Below the pieces are notes generated by a model that made no database searches, was not told where the DNA came from, and was given only the letters and a program-made list of their open reading frames with translations. DNA of 64,000 bases from Echria macrotheca (taxonomy: Eukaryota; Ascomycota; Sordariomycetes; Sordariales; Schizotheciaceae): NCBI GenBank assembly GCA_030411725.1, contig MU839852.1, positions 1-64,000 on the forward strand, written 5' to 3'. Shown in pieces: positions 40,988-52,359 of this stretch. Both the position numbers and the translations under genes were made by a program. The first letter of the stretch is position 1, and each line of letters starts with the position of its first letter.

Positions 40988-43344
40988 TTACATATGTGAT
41001 TTGGCATCGAAGTATATTTCATCTGCAAAACCTCCTGCGTCGAACTCATGTTGAGCTTCAAGGTCTGCCGTATTTCTCTCGACAATGGAAATCAAGTTCC
41101 GGAAGGCCGCGACAGTTGAATCAGAAGCAGTAGCAGGACGGCTTAGTAACGCATCCTCGGCCGTCAAGTTGCTGCTCCTCGCGTGAATGTCCAAGCCCGC
41201 CAGGCCATGTTTTGAGAGAATGTCAAGCGTCGTAACATCGCCGCAGGAACCCGCGTGCAACAAAACATTCCAGCCGTCATACGCCTGGTAAAGATAGTCG
41301 GCCTTGGTTTCGTATAACAACATCTCCAGGCACCGATGAGCATTATATCCTGTCGCAACAAACAGGGGCACAAAGCCGCGAGCGTTCACGGCGTTTACAT
41401 CTGCACCCATCATGTGTAGATATCGGACGATGCTATCGTGATCGTAAGGGACAGCGCAGCACAACCCAGTCCTGCCCTGGCCGTCCCTAACGTCGGGGTC
41501 GATTCCCCGTTCAAGTAGTTGCCTAACCACGTCAAACCTTCCAAGGTAACAGGCAAGGGTAAGGGTGTTGTAGCCGTCGTTGTTTTTCTGCAGGGGGTCG
41601 GCGCCGTTGTCGAGAAGCCAATCGATTAGATCCCCGACGGGGCGATTATCCAACGCGAAAGAACACATCAGGGCTGTGTTGCCCGTGCTGGTGGACTGGT
41701 TGATATCCACTCCTCCCACCTCAACAATAGCCTTGATAGCTTCAAGGTTTCCGGCCTTGGCCGACCAGCATAGAGGGATCGAGCCGGTGTTATCGAAATC
41801 GACGAGTTTGAGCTTCGACATGGGCAGCGTTCGCAGCATGCTCACTATGTCTCCTTGGCGACGCCCCACGGCCACTTCAGTAATTGGGGAGAGCTCGAGC
41901 TCATCGATGATGCGTGAGGCTGATACCCATCTACTGATCTCTCGTGTGTGCTCGTCCGGGAACCCATCAAGAACCATATACCCAGCAACATAGCTGAGCG
42001 CCGATCGGCCAGTGTCATTCTCGACATCGACATCTGCACCGGCACGTAAGAGGAGCTGAAACACGCTGAAAGAGATCTGGTTCGGACGTAAACAGGCATA
42101 ATGGAACGGGGTGAAACCGTTGTGGTACATTCTGGAGTTGACGCTGTCAGGATTCCTCTGGAGGATAGTCTGGATGGATCTGATATTGTTGGAATCGACA
42201 GCTCGAAATATACCGTCAAGGCGATACTCGACCCGCTGCCTAAATACGAGGTTCAGCGTAGGTCCACCAGCCGATGCCGTATGTAGGACCGCGTGCATTG
42301 TCCAGTTCGCGAACCAACTGGGAAACTCGTATGCTATTTCCCACGTCTTAGATGAATGTTGATGGCACATAGCGGTGTCGCAGGGAGCTGCGCCGTTCCA
42401 TCCGGGGAGACCCGTGTACGCCGCGAATAAGGATCCCAGCAAGTCCCGGAAGAAGGCCGGGCTGCTGAACGTTCTTGTTGACTTTCGGCTCGCATGGCAA
42501 GCGCATATACAAGCCTGCAAGCAACTTCGATGCCTGTACACCGCCCATACACTCAAAATGCTAGTATCGTTGGGTTTCTCCGCTAGGGGTATTGTCTGCT
42601 GCATTGATGATTGCACGTGTTGGGCAGCAGATCGCAATGAACCCATGTCTGCAGATCCAGGGCCTTTCAGCATCTCTGAAAACGTCTGTTCCAACTTTTT
42701 TGATGTGACAAGGCTCTGCGTGGTTGATTCGAGCATACTGGCCATCTTGGAGGCGAGAGTCTCTACTCTTGTTTCCACCGAGCGGAGACCGTTTGACGTT
42801 GCTTGAGCACTGCTTCGCAACTCGAATTGCATCGAATCAAGCTCAAGCTGGATTTTCGAGCCCGCTAGCCTGTTGGTAGCAAATGGTTAGGTACTGATCA
42901 GGACTAACATTCTGATTCAGGGGCGTACGTCTGGTAAACCACCAAAAGATCCCTGATCTTTAGACGGACGGATTTCAACTTCTCCTTCTTGTCAATCGTG
43001 GACGCCTTTAACCTAACCCACTTCCTCTTCTGTTTCCTTTTGTCGGCGGACGACAGGGAGGTGGCGATGTCGTCAATCTCGTTCAGAAGCTGAGATGCCG
43101 TGTTGACGTATTCTTCTAGAATACGAGTAAAAGGTTCGCTTGCGTATACACTCTTTGTACTCTGACAAGTGTCTTCGGTAAACTTGAGGACTGTGGCCAA
43201 GTCGGATATTTCGTTATTGAGGGCCAGGATCTCATCCGGTGCATCGACCCAGGTGCGAACAACATTTCTCAGTCGAAAGGAAAGCCTCACTCCGACGTCT
43301 GCGAGGCCGGCTACTGCGGCGATGATTCCCAGAATTTCGGCCAT
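40988..43344 (-). CDS. Ankyrin-repeat protein with fungal NLR-type N-terminal domain
   Basis: Two exons (43344-42909, 42864-40988; short 44-nt intron with GTTAGT..TAG and a CTAAC branch, phase 1) give 770 residues. Residues 1-145 (MAEILGIIAAVAGLADVGVR..) match the N-terminal helical domain seen at the front of many fungal NACHT/ankyrin proteins. There is no NACHT P-loop. From about residue 350 there are at least seven ankyrin repeats, e.g. G-F-T-P-F-H-Y-A-C, G-S-I-P-L-C-W-S-A-K-A-G-N, G-N-T-A-L-M-C-S, G-Y-N-T-L-T-L-A-C-Y-L-G-R, G-R-T-G-L-C-C-A-V. A receptor-like or scaffold protein without the NTPase module. Confidence 0.87.
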
Positions 43345-43741
43345 TACGAGTCTGACGGTCTCATTTAGTGGCAGTGTACTCTAGTTGTACGAGGAGTAGA
43401 GGACCTGATCGTGCGAGAAGAAGGGTTATGCTGTGGAGGAGCACAATTCTTGACGGAAGTGATGCCCAGTTGGTGCGCAGCCTGGTCATCTTCGACACCC
43501 TCAGCTTCCATCCGAAGAATACCCCTCATTTCGGAGTTGGATTATCGAACTGCCGGCTGTGAAGCTGATTCGTCGCACGCACCTGTTGAACCCCCACGGA
43601 TTTGTCCTCGTCGACAGCCCTACTTCAGCGCCACTTTAGATAAGGCGACCGCACAGAGGGCGGGGTAATCGTCCCCTTCGACGTTGAAACCTTTTGCACT
43701 CTCTCACAAATTCGTTCGGCATCCCAGGATTCCCAATCAAC
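43345..43741. other. Divergent promoter region
   Basis: About 400 bp between the ankyrin gene and the DUF1399 gene, which point away from each other. No distinct element recognised. Confidence 0.5.
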
Positions 43742-45177
43742 ATGGTCACCATCGCCCAGCCCAATTTTACGCCCCCCAGCACGGAAATGTTCGGAATTAC
43801 AAAAGGGTACGTCATCCACTTCTCCCTTCAGCCTACCTACGGTTTTGATGTCGTGAATTCCCAACTCACATCTCTCAGGCTGGAGCGCTACGACGCGTTT
43901 AATAAAGGGAATCTACCCACTGTTGAGGACTGTATCACCCATCTCAGACTCCTTGAAACATTCGTCGTCTTGGGTGAAAGGGTGAGAGAATGGGCTCATG
44001 GCTCAGCTGGTGAAGATGCGGATGCTTCTTGGAAAATGTTTGTTCGCCTTGCCGTCTTGCGGTTTCAGCGTTGGTTTTGCTTGGTGAGCAACGACGCGCT
44101 GCAAGCGTCGCTGCCTCCTCTCGGTCAGTTCCTCTCGCACTTCAAGTTCTTCACTGCAAAGTACCTGATCTGACGTCGCTCGTGACAAGATGTCTTGATG
44201 GTTTGGCACTCATTTATGCTGAGCCCCCGTTCCTACGCCAATTTCGTCAAGTCCGCACGACCTGACGCAGCTGGCAACCATGGTATTCCATGGCCATGCG
44301 TCGTATGTACATTCTTAAAGAGATTAGAAATCCTTGGGCTGAGACTGGAATGATGCTGACAACAACCCAGCACGCGGCTATCTCAGCAGATTCGACGACA
44401 TTTACCCTTTCCAAACCACAGACTAAACATATCGCCCTTCTCGGCCTCGCATCTGACCTCCTCGAGTCCCTCAAATCCAGGAACGAAACCTCCGCCAATG
44501 TGTTTGAGATTATGTCAGACGATATTGGCCGTCTCGAAACTGAAAATGCCCATCTGCCGTGTCTAGTCCTTCCACCAGTGGACTTAGCAGCCGCCGTGCA
44601 CCGCCAGGCTGCCTTCTCTCTCAAAATGGCACGGTTTGGTTGGATTCACAGCCCCCACGCTGATTCGACCCTGCGGAAATCTATCACACGATATGGAAAC
44701 TTTTTCTCCATCCTCGCCGTTGTTGGACCTACAGCCGTACCCGCCCTTGACATCGACCTAGTATGGCATACGCACCAACTCTCGCCGGCGCGCTATGTCT
44801 CATTTTCTGTGGCAGCCGCGGACGGGCGCTTTATCAACCACAACGACAATGTCGAGCAACCGACCATCGTTTCCTCTTTTGGAGAAACCGAAAGATTGTA
44901 CCTCAGGGCCTTCGCCGAGGAATATGCTGTTTGCCACAGCTGGTTCTGTCAGGCGGCCCGGCTAAAGCCTGGCGGTGTCCTCTCCTTCGCCGAGCGGGCG
45001 GCCCTTGAAAGTGGAATAACGGACTTGGACAGGCGAAACCAACAGCTAAGACTGTCGGTCGCGCCTGATCTAGCAAGATGCCGCTGCAACGTGGGTGGGT
45101 TAACTGGCGCCGACCTGGAAGCTGCGATTGAATTTGCTAGTTGCTCAAATTGTTCTAGTGACTGCAACGGTTCTTAA
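43742..45177 (+). CDS. DUF1399 (GRDP-like) protein
   Basis: Three exons (43742-44123, 44190-44302, 44371-45177; introns 66 and 68 nt) give 433 residues. The ATG at 43742 (CAACATGG) is chosen over an upstream in-frame ATG at 43694. Splicing reveals two copies of the DUF1399 signature: DVLMVWHSFMLSPRSY, created by removing intron 1, and DIDLVWHTHQLSPARY in exon 3. The C-terminus ends in a Cys-rich segment (CRCNVGG.., CSNCSSDC). Related plant glycine-rich domain proteins act in stress responses; fungal members are uncharacterised. An unspliced reading would break it into two genes. Confidence 0.85.
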
Positions 45178-45618
45178 TGCCGTATATTCTCAAGATGATC
45201 TCAACCGCCGCGAATATTGGGCAAATGGAGTCCTCATCTCCAATCAATCCGGCTTTTGTAGGAGATATGGATGCCTGAGTGCAACGAAGCACTACATGTA
45301 TTCCACCAACTTGCCATTGGCTTGCACAGTGTTGTGTTCAAAACTGACGAGCCCAAAATGGTAGTAGCCCGCAGTTGGCAGATCGACAGGCAGATCATGT
45401 ATCTGGGGGAGAGGTCTTTACGAAGAAGAGTGTGTGAGACGTTGGATGTCGAGGTTGGACAGTGCGTGGTAGTCGGAGCTTCAGGAAGGCCTTGCTTCAT
45501 TAGACGGCATCTCATTGGAGTGTGTCTTTATTCACATTCATTCCTATCCCCCCTAAGCTACGTAGGTAACCTTCAAGCTAAAATCCATACAAAACAATAC
45601 CCCCTTGCTTTTAGTGCA
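45178..45618. other. Convergent 3' region, nothing recognised
   Basis: Open frames on both strands overlap without motif support. Confidence 0.5.
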
Positions 45619-46413
45619 TCACTTGGGCGCCGACAAAGTGATAGTGTGCACATATCTGACCTTCCCTCCCTCGATCCGCACCTCGTGGCTGTCGGGGATA
45701 GCCCCGACCGCTGAGAACTGGCACAAAACATCCGCAGATCCCACCACCTCATCGATGACATATCTCCGCATGTTGTTCGGCTGCTTGCTCCCACCCCTCG
45801 GCGCGCCGCCCGTGCACGGCGAGACGCGCGCAGAGCCCTCGACTCTCTCGCAGGGAGTACCGAACGGAATCGCATCGATGGCCGTCGCGTTCGTCCACAT
45901 GTCCAGATAGGCGTCGATGGTGTTGCGCAGCAGTTCCCGCGACGGCCGCTTCTCAGCCGGCAGTGTCGACCAGTCTTCAGCTTGGAAATACTTGAGCGTC
46001 GTCGCTGCGTCGAATCTCAGCGCGCCCGTCGTAGCGGCAATGGTGTCGATCAGCGTGACGGACATGTCCGTCGCGTTGTGTGTGATTTGGGTCGCGATCA
46101 CATAGGGCTTCGGCGTGAGGGCCACAAGCTCCGTGTAGGACGCGCAGGCCACAGGGTCGGCAGTCGACCGGTTGTACGAGACCTTCAGGCCCTGGGACAA
46201 AACGCCGGTTTTGATGTCATGGTTGGCGTTGTTTTCCTTGTATGCGACGGTAGCGGCCGCCGAGAGCGTGGTCAGATCGAGCTTTCCAGATGCCTGGAGT
46301 TCAACATATTTCTCCGCAGCCGCTAGAAGGGATTCGCGGGAGCATGCAGCTACAGCGTGAGGGACATGCTGAAGCAAAACAGCCAGCCAAGGGGCGAGGC
46401 GGACGGCGAGCAT
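45619..46413 (-). CDS. Secreted DUF8021/SnoaL-like protein
   Basis: A 264-residue single-exon protein with a signal peptide (residues 1-23, hydrophobic core LAPWLAVLLQHVPHAVA). The mature part starts ACSRESLLAAAEKYVELQ, the typical opening of the fungal secreted family I know as DUF8021, which has a cone-like NTF2/SnoaL fold. Several N-glycosylation sequons (NRS, NAT) and cysteine pairs fit an extracellular protein. Y-L-D-M-W-T, G-T-P-C-E-R-V-E-G and R-R-Y-V-I-D-E are conserved-looking blocks. Enzymatic role unknown. Confidence 0.75.
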   Translation of the reverse strand: MLAVRLAPWLAVLLQHVPHAVAACSRESLLAAAEKYVELQASGKLDLTTLSAAATVAYKENNANHDIKTGVLSQGLKVSYNRSTADPVACASYTELVALTPKPYVIATQITHNATDMSVTLIDTIAATTGALRFDAATTLKYFQAEDWSTLPAEKRPSRELLRNTIDAYLDMWTNATAIDAIPFGTPCERVEGSARVSPCTGGAPRGGSKQPNNMRRYVIDEVVGSADVLCQFSAVGAIPDSHEVRIEGGKVRYVHTITLSAPK

Positions 46414-46852
46414 CGTGAATGAAGTAATGATGTGAACTTGGGAAGCTTGGTCGTAACGCGTCTTGGCATGGACATTGATAAATGCTCCGATCGATACCTT
46501 TTATAGGGCTGTAAGTGTCGGTTTTTTCTCTTTTCAGCGTGTCAGGGGTATTTACAGGAATGGCCCCATTGGAGCGGAAACCACGGCACAACAGCCTAAT
46601 TCTTTGCCTATGTATAAGTGGTATTCATCAGTTGAATTAGATATGTTTGGTAAAACAAGATTGCAAAATAAGTATAGCGCATGCGGTATATGGGTGCAAC
46701 TGGTATTTGGCTTTCGAACGGTGCAGCACGGGGTTGGAGGTTATCCGCCCATAAGTCCCCAGACGGCAGCGAAAATTTTGAGTCCGGCACCGAGTACAAC
46801 ATCGAGAACGGCAGTGCATAGCACAAACGGTGGAGGTCTTGCATTAGGTATC
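46414..46852. other. Intergenic, nothing recognised
   Basis: Promoter side of the DUF8021-like gene and 3' side of the REI1-like gene. Confidence 0.5.
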
Positions 46853-48008
46853 TTAGCCATACATCTGAACAGGCAATGACCCGTAAATATCGCTGACGAA
46901 ATTGCCCATCAATGTCCTGTTGCCCATCATCTCCACGCGGTTCCGGTAACGTCGTTGGGCACGCTGTGCCTTTGCTGCCTGTCTTTGCTGTGTGGTTAGG
47001 ACTGAAAGCTGTTGAGACACCGGAAGATGCGCAAGGCTTGCGCGATCTTGAACGCGGAGCTGAGACAGCTGTTTTGCGAGGACGTCTTCCTGCTTCTTGA
47101 CAAGAGAATGCGATGGCCTATCGTCGGCATTCGACGGTTTTGTTTGGGGTTCTTCAGCTTCTCCTGGTGCATCGGGTAGTTCTTGTGTGGCCAAATCAGG
47201 ATCGTTATGTCGGAAAAGCGATCGATGGTGTGAAGCTGGTTTTGCAGCCCTGCTTGAGATTATTCGTCCTGATGGAAGATGAGCGGAGTCGCCGTCCATA
47301 TTCGCCATGACGCTGCCGCTTGGTGTGTCAGCCGCAGGATCCAAGAAATCCCGGTATTCGGACTCTGGGTTTTCGATGTCTATTTTGCAGTGACTTTTGC
47401 CGATCATGTGTTGTTGAACTGCCTGGACCGTCCGCCTCTGAGAATGACAGAAAAGACATTCCCGGTATCCAAAGATGACCAGCTGCAAGTACCGTATCAG
47501 TGTCTCCAAGTCGACGGCGAGTCCCTTGAGGTCCTTCACGTGTAGCCCGTGGGTCCGTCCCATATGGAGGATGTTTTTGTCGAACGATGCGAATGTTTCG
47601 TTGCAAAAGAGGCATTGCTCGAGGACGACGCTCGGTAATTGCGTTGTGTCTGGCTCTCCATCTGACTCGACTGAAGACGAAGACTCGCTGCTTTCTGTGT
47701 CTGAATCCTTCTTTCCCCGCAAAGTGTCTTTTTTCACGGTAACGGCGGGTTCATCGACTGGAGGCAAGCCCGCGACTCGACGCTTCACATTTTCAACGCT
47801 GATAGAGTCAGCAAGCAATCACATCAGAAGCACACCGTTACGAATAGACTCACTGCCATTGGCTTTTTGCATGTATTCGACGGATCTCATCCGACTCGAA
47901 GTCCACATTGCAGGCACCGCAATGTTTCAATTTGGGGTTCGAAGTGGAATTATCCATGGTTGTCGTATTATCAAGCTGTTGAGTGAGCTTCAAGTCGACG
48001 AGAGACAT
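46853..48008 (-). CDS. REI1-like pre-60S ribosome maturation factor
   Basis: Cytoplasmic zinc-finger factor that helps recycle shuttling factors from pre-60S subunits (REI1/ZNF622 family). Two exons (48008-47854, 47798-46853; intron 55 nt, GTGAGT..CAG) give 366 residues, shorter than usual filamentous-fungal REI1. Features in order: finger 1 C-G-A-C-N-V-D-F running into MRIHAKSQWHVENVKRRVA-type sequence (the K-S-x-W-H-x-x-N-x-K-R-R-V signature, completed by splicing), an acidic Ser/Glu linker, finger 2 CLFCNETFASF..H.GRTHG, the block VDLETLIRYL, finger 3 CLFCHSQRRTV..H.IGKSHCK, and a basic C-terminus with GNRTLMGNFVSDIYG. Short length and subtelomeric position suggest a diverged paralogue; the core copy would have to be checked elsewhere. 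Confidence 0.88.
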
Positions 48009-49064
48009 TGAATTTGCTTGTTGTGTTGATCTCAGAGCGCAAGGACTGTAAGTTTAGGCATGCCTTGTTTTTAAGTACCTCAGTTTGGTCTCTGCGAAGT
48101 CTGAACCATTATGATTCATACCATTTATCACCCGACTGCGGGGGCTGTGTGATGACTCACCCCTCTCTAACCCCGCTGGTCCGCGGAACGAGAATATCGC
48201 GAAAGGGGTTTGCGGTATGAATTCGGTTTTGACAGACCCTCCAACTGCAAGAGCCCGCCGCTCTCCGCGGAGACCGGTATCCCTCTCCTTGCTCGGAGCC
48301 GGCACCTGGTTCCGGCGTTTACGGCGAAAAGGTGCGATCCCGGCCCCGGATGCGGGGAAGTGGGGCCGGCAGATCAAGAGATGAAATCTGAGGACTTGCA
48401 ACCGTTGCCGGTTGCCAGGCACTGCAATCAAAACTGATCAACGATGATCGGTAAAGACATGTTTATAAACGGCTTGATTGATTCCATTGTTTATGTGTGT
48501 ATATCCCTTAAATCCGCTACTCGGTACTTCAAATCTCGCAACCTTACTTTACCCCATTTCTTTAGAACCAGCGCAAAAACTTATCCAAAACGAAACCAAA
48601 AATATACTCCTCGCTAATATCTGGATCGTATGACCTGGAGACAGCACTGCAGCTGCTTCTCCTCGTGCTCTGCTGAATTTGTTGCGTTGTACCACATACA
48701 AATGCGGCCTCAAGTCTAGCTGTCTCTTCAAGAAATATTCGAGTCTGGTCACACCACTTTCGCCTGACCGCCCTCCTTTTTGCGTCACCGGCTGACGATA
48801 AAAGCATTCCCGCCGAAAGGCACGATGTGCCAGCTGGGCCCAGCAACCTGCCAGTTGGAGATAACCAATGTCATCGGCCAAGCCCAGGCGGCAAGGACAT
48901 TTTCAAGGACACAGCAGCTAATGGCGGACAGAAAGAGGCTACGGTACCGGAAACTTTGCACTACTGGTTTTAAATGAAACCACGCGCTGACGGAGACGCA
49001 GGCAACGAAGAGATGGAGTGCTGCTGCAAACGGTTTGCTGGAATCTCCAGAATTCAAGCGATAC
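48009..49064. other. 1-kb stretch without a supported gene
   Basis: Several overlapping frames (48054-48431, 48549-48881, 48785-49192) show no family motif. One minus frame is hydrophobic near 48850-49000 but is antisense to the 5' flank of the membrane protein gene. Confidence 0.45.
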
Positions 49065-49817
49065 ATGAATCCCGCGCTTGAAGATGCGTTAGAAGCCATC
49101 AAACCCGGAATCAAAATATGGAACACAAGTGATCGCCTGCAGTCAGAGGCCGGTGACAAGGAAACTTCCACAGCCGGCAACGCCGAACCCAACGCGCCGA
49201 ATAAACAACTATCAGAGATCGTTCAACAGCTGAGGCTGATGGATCGTCACATAGAAGAGTGGAAGAGTGAATTCAGCAGCGAGCTTACCCGGCGCCAGAG
49301 AACCGAAACCGAGAACCTTTCGACGTTCTTCCGCAACATCGGGGCGATTTCGACACTTGGCTCAGGTTTCACCTTCACCCTCATCGTATCGACGCTGCAG
49401 GACCCCGCCCAGGTGTCCTCGACTCCTCAGTTTGACGCTTCCACCGTCAGGATCTTCATCGCCATCAGCTGGCTGCTATTCACAATTGCGCTGATCGCTA
49501 GTATCCTTCTAGCGGTGTTTGTCGCAAAGAGGAATGATCGAGATGATAATGAATCGCGACAGTGGCTGGCTGTCTGTGTCCTCTATCCCTTGGAGTTCGG
49601 AGCATTTGTCTTTCTGGCTCTGACAGTAGCAGGTTATGTGGACGTGGTCGGATTCCTCACTCTCGGCATCGTTGTTTCGCCCATAGTGATGGTGATGATA
49701 CTTTTATTGTGTTTGGCCTTACTGTCGTTAGGCGATCAGCTCGGTTCCCGGTTCGGTCAGGCTGTACGGGATTTCGCTCAATTTGTGTCCGAGTTTGGCA
49801 GAAGTTACATACGATGA
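49065..49817 (+). CDS. Predicted four-helix membrane protein
   Basis: A 250-residue protein from the first ATG in the frame (49065); the frame is open further upstream without an ATG. Residues 1-90 are hydrophilic and likely coiled-coil (QLSEIVQQLRLMDRHIEEWK). Then come four hydrophobic segments: about GAISTLGSGFTFTLIV, IFIAISWLLFTIALIASILL, LEFGAFVFLALTVAGYV and LGIVVSPIVMVMILLLCLAL. The layout (helical stalk, then a TM bundle) recurs in uncharacterised ascomycete membrane proteins. No transporter or enzyme motif is visible. Confidence 0.65.
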   Translation: MNPALEDALEAIKPGIKIWNTSDRLQSEAGDKETSTAGNAEPNAPNKQLSEIVQQLRLMDRHIEEWKSEFSSELTRRQRTETENLSTFFRNIGAISTLGSGFTFTLIVSTLQDPAQVSSTPQFDASTVRIFIAISWLLFTIALIASILLAVFVAKRNDRDDNESRQWLAVCVLYPLEFGAFVFLALTVAGYVDVVGFLTLGIVVSPIVMVMILLLCLALLSLGDQLGSRFGQAVRDFAQFVSEFGRSYIR

Positions 49818-49864
49818 AAGAGATTGACCCTTGTCGACTGGGTAGAAACTAGGTAGCCATCTGT

Positions 49865-49871
49865 AAAAAAA
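49865..49871 (-). terminator. RNA polymerase III terminator of the tRNA gene
   Basis: Seven T on the minus strand, 9 bases after the 3' end of the tRNA. Confidence 0.8.
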
Positions 49872-49880
49872 CACAAAGAC

Positions 49881-49952
49881 TAGCTTCAACTCGTTTCGAT
49901 CGAGTGACCTCCGGGTTATGAGCCCGGCGCGCTTCCACTGCGCCATGAAGCT
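49881..49952 (-). tRNA. Initiator tRNA-Met (CAU)
   Basis: The minus strand folds into a complete 72-nt cloverleaf without an intron: acceptor AGCTTCA/TGAAGCT (7 bp, first pair A:T), D arm GCGC/GCGC, anticodon arm CCGGG-CTCATAA-CCCGG with CAT anticodon, T arm ACTCG-ATCGAAA-CGAGT, discriminator A. The A1:U72 pair, the three G:C pairs next to the anticodon loop and the AUCGAAA T-loop (A54 instead of ribothymidine) are hallmarks of the eukaryotic initiator rather than the elongator. Pol III T-run downstream. Confidence 0.95.
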
Positions 49953-51212
49953 TTTGTTGCTTTTAGTAGATACCGATTGATGGAAATACGCGTTAGGAAG
50001 GTCCCTGATAAAGGGGGGAGATCATCTGTAAAGAAAAGCAATGTCGGCCGCTGTTGGTAAGTTTTCTTGCCTTACCTAATCGCGAAGACAATGCATGTTT
50101 CGTGGGCCAGGCGAAAAGGTTGGTCCAGAGTGAGTTAATCCGGAAAGGTCTGCTCCAGGATACCTGACTGGTGGTTAGACGTATCCCGCTTGCTGGCTCG
50201 GACCGCGGTGTCTAGCCATGGCGGAGAAACCTTCCGGCCCCCACCAAAGTCCCGATCTCTCCGTCTAGCGCCAAGGTCATAATAATCGTATCCTGATTCA
50301 GCTCCGAATCCGACCGAAGCTAGAGGGCTAGTTGTCAGAGGACTCAAAGGTGCTAGATTGATTGCCCATGTTGGAAGTAGAGTATTCTCAACAGAACAGT
50401 GTGCAATGATTTGGCAACACAACGGAGAAGCTGACCCTGCAGGTTGTTAGTAAGACAGGAAACTTGCCTGGTTTACGACAGACCGCCGAACTTGCATATC
50501 GGCTACCGCGGAAAATGCCGAGAGATGTTAGTACGCTGTCAAGCAACCACCATCTGGGAAGAAGGCTCAAGTGGGACCCCCGGAGATAAGCGGGCCGTCT
50601 CGGTCGGTGGGTCGGAGAACGGACGAATCTGAACGACTACGAATGCCTAGCCTTCATTGGATTCACTGTAGATTGGTCTTCACGGCCCAATCCTTACTTC
50701 TCACGGCATCGTTGACTGGGGTCTAAAATCCGGGGGATGCAACGCCCCGACAAACCGTAACGTCCGGCATCCGGACTTGATGACGGACGAACAGGACTCA
50801 TTCTCGCAATATCAATGCTCTACTTTCAGATTGAGATTTCCAAGCTGGTGATTCCCTCATCATTACCAATGATGATAAAACCAAGCTTCTACAGATTCTA
50901 GTCCGGGATCAGGCATTCCTTGTCCGAAGAACATGGAGGTCTAATGCATCCGAAGTGCGATTGCGGGTCGAGGGGTTTCGGCTGACAGATCGTCCTCCTA
51001 TGCGGCGGCATTCTGAGTCCTGAATCCAATGTAGAAGGTGGATTTTCGAGCTCTCTATACTACTAGATCGTCGGGTAGGTTAGGTATTTAAGTCTTGTAC
51101 GGTCCCCTGGAATTGGTACAGAACCACAGAGTCAACCTGGGAACCATTCTTGGTGGCAACACCGAAACTTCGCATTCCACACACAACACTCAGACTACCA
51201 ACTGCCAGCGCA
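49953..51212. other. 1.26-kb intergenic, no confirmed gene
   Basis: A minus-strand frame at 50135-50422 (with GFGAESGYDYYDLGARRRDR) has a protein-like composition but no start context or family. The rest is featureless to me. The last about 150 bp is the promoter side of the NmrA-like pseudogene. Confidence 0.4.
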
Positions 51213-52240
51213 ATGGTTAGTAGAATCCGCACAACAAGGCGTCAAGTTAGTAAATAAATCTAACTCCCAATGCAAGCAGAACCCCAAGATTCTCGCCGTC
51301 ACCGGTGCCACGGGAGCCCAGGGCGGAGGTGTTGTGAATGTGATGAAGAAAGTTCCGGGCTGGAAGGTCCGCGCCATCACGAGAAACACGACGAGTGACG
51401 CGGCACAGAACCTGGCGGCCGAGGGCATCGAGGTCGTCCAGGCCAGCTTCGATGACGAAACGAGTCTCGCCAAGGCATTCGAAGGTGCGCACGCGGTGTA
51501 CGCCGTCACCAACTTTTGGGAGCATTACTTCCGAGGCAAGACACTCCGTGAGTCGGGCACCATCGAAGAAGCACAGGGCATGACCATTGCACGCGCTGCA
51601 GCTGACACGCCGACATTGGAGCACTTCATCTGGTCGACCGAGCCGAGCGCTGCCAAGGTTACTAACGGACAGATCGTCACGCCGCATCTCGACCACAAGG
51701 CCAATGTGGATGCCCGCATCAAGTCGGAACTGCCGAGACTGGCCGCCATCACGACCTATCTGTACATGGGATACTACCCCTAGAACATGGCATATGTCCC
51801 AGCTATGAAGCCTGTTCTGCATCCGGGCAATGGTCAGTGGATCCAGGTGTTGCCGACCAAGCCCGACGCAAAGATTCTCCTGTCGGGAGACATGGCCGTG
51901 AACCCGGGGATCTGGGTTCGCCAGGTGCTCGCCAACGGCTCCAAGACGTTCGGCAAGTACGCGAACGTTGCTCTGGAGAAGTGGTCATTCCAGCAGATGG
52001 TCGAGGTCTGGGGTGAGGTTCTGGGCAGGAACGCCGTGTTCGTGCCCACCAACGGAGGAGACGTGGACACAGATGCGGGGAGAGATGGGAACGGAGATGG
52101 CTCAGCAGTTCAAGTTTGGTGAAATTTGCGACCCCTGGAAGGAAACCGAGGAGTTCTTGAGCTCCGCTGCCCTGGGCATCGATGAAAAGGAGGTTGTCGG
52201 ATTTCGAGGCACCATCGAGTCTCTCAAGCACCTGTTTTAA
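51213..52240 (+). pseudogene. NmrA-like NAD(P)-binding protein, inactivated
   Basis: NmrA-family atypical short-chain dehydrogenase fold (redox sensor or reductase type). The start codon at 51213-51215 is followed at once by an intron (GTTAGT.., CTAAC branch, acceptor near 51276-51279), then KILAVTGATGAQGGGVV, the NAD(P)-binding glycine motif. The frame runs to YLYMGYYP and meets TAG at 51781-51783; the same frame then continues with NMAYVPAMKPVLHPG through GDMAVNPGIWVRQVLANG, so the stop is a nonsense mutation. A second lesion lies at about 52054-52058: one extra G in AACGGAGGAG shifts the frame; the end (GTEMAQQFKFGEICDPW to SLKHLF) is intact in the other frame and stops at 52238-52240. Conservation outside the lesions implies recent loss. 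Confidence 0.88.
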
Positions 52241-52359
52241 TCTGGCACATCACCATGGACGAGTATGGGAAGAGTAGAGGCTCTTGCTTATGGAAATAGC
52301 ATTAAATAAGTCTATGAAAAGTTCCAAGAGTCTGTTTGTGACCAGCCGCCAATATTACA

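Noticed and set aside
48785..49192. Hydrophobic 135-codon minus frame
   Set aside because: Antisense to the upstream flank and start of the membrane protein gene; no family match by eye.
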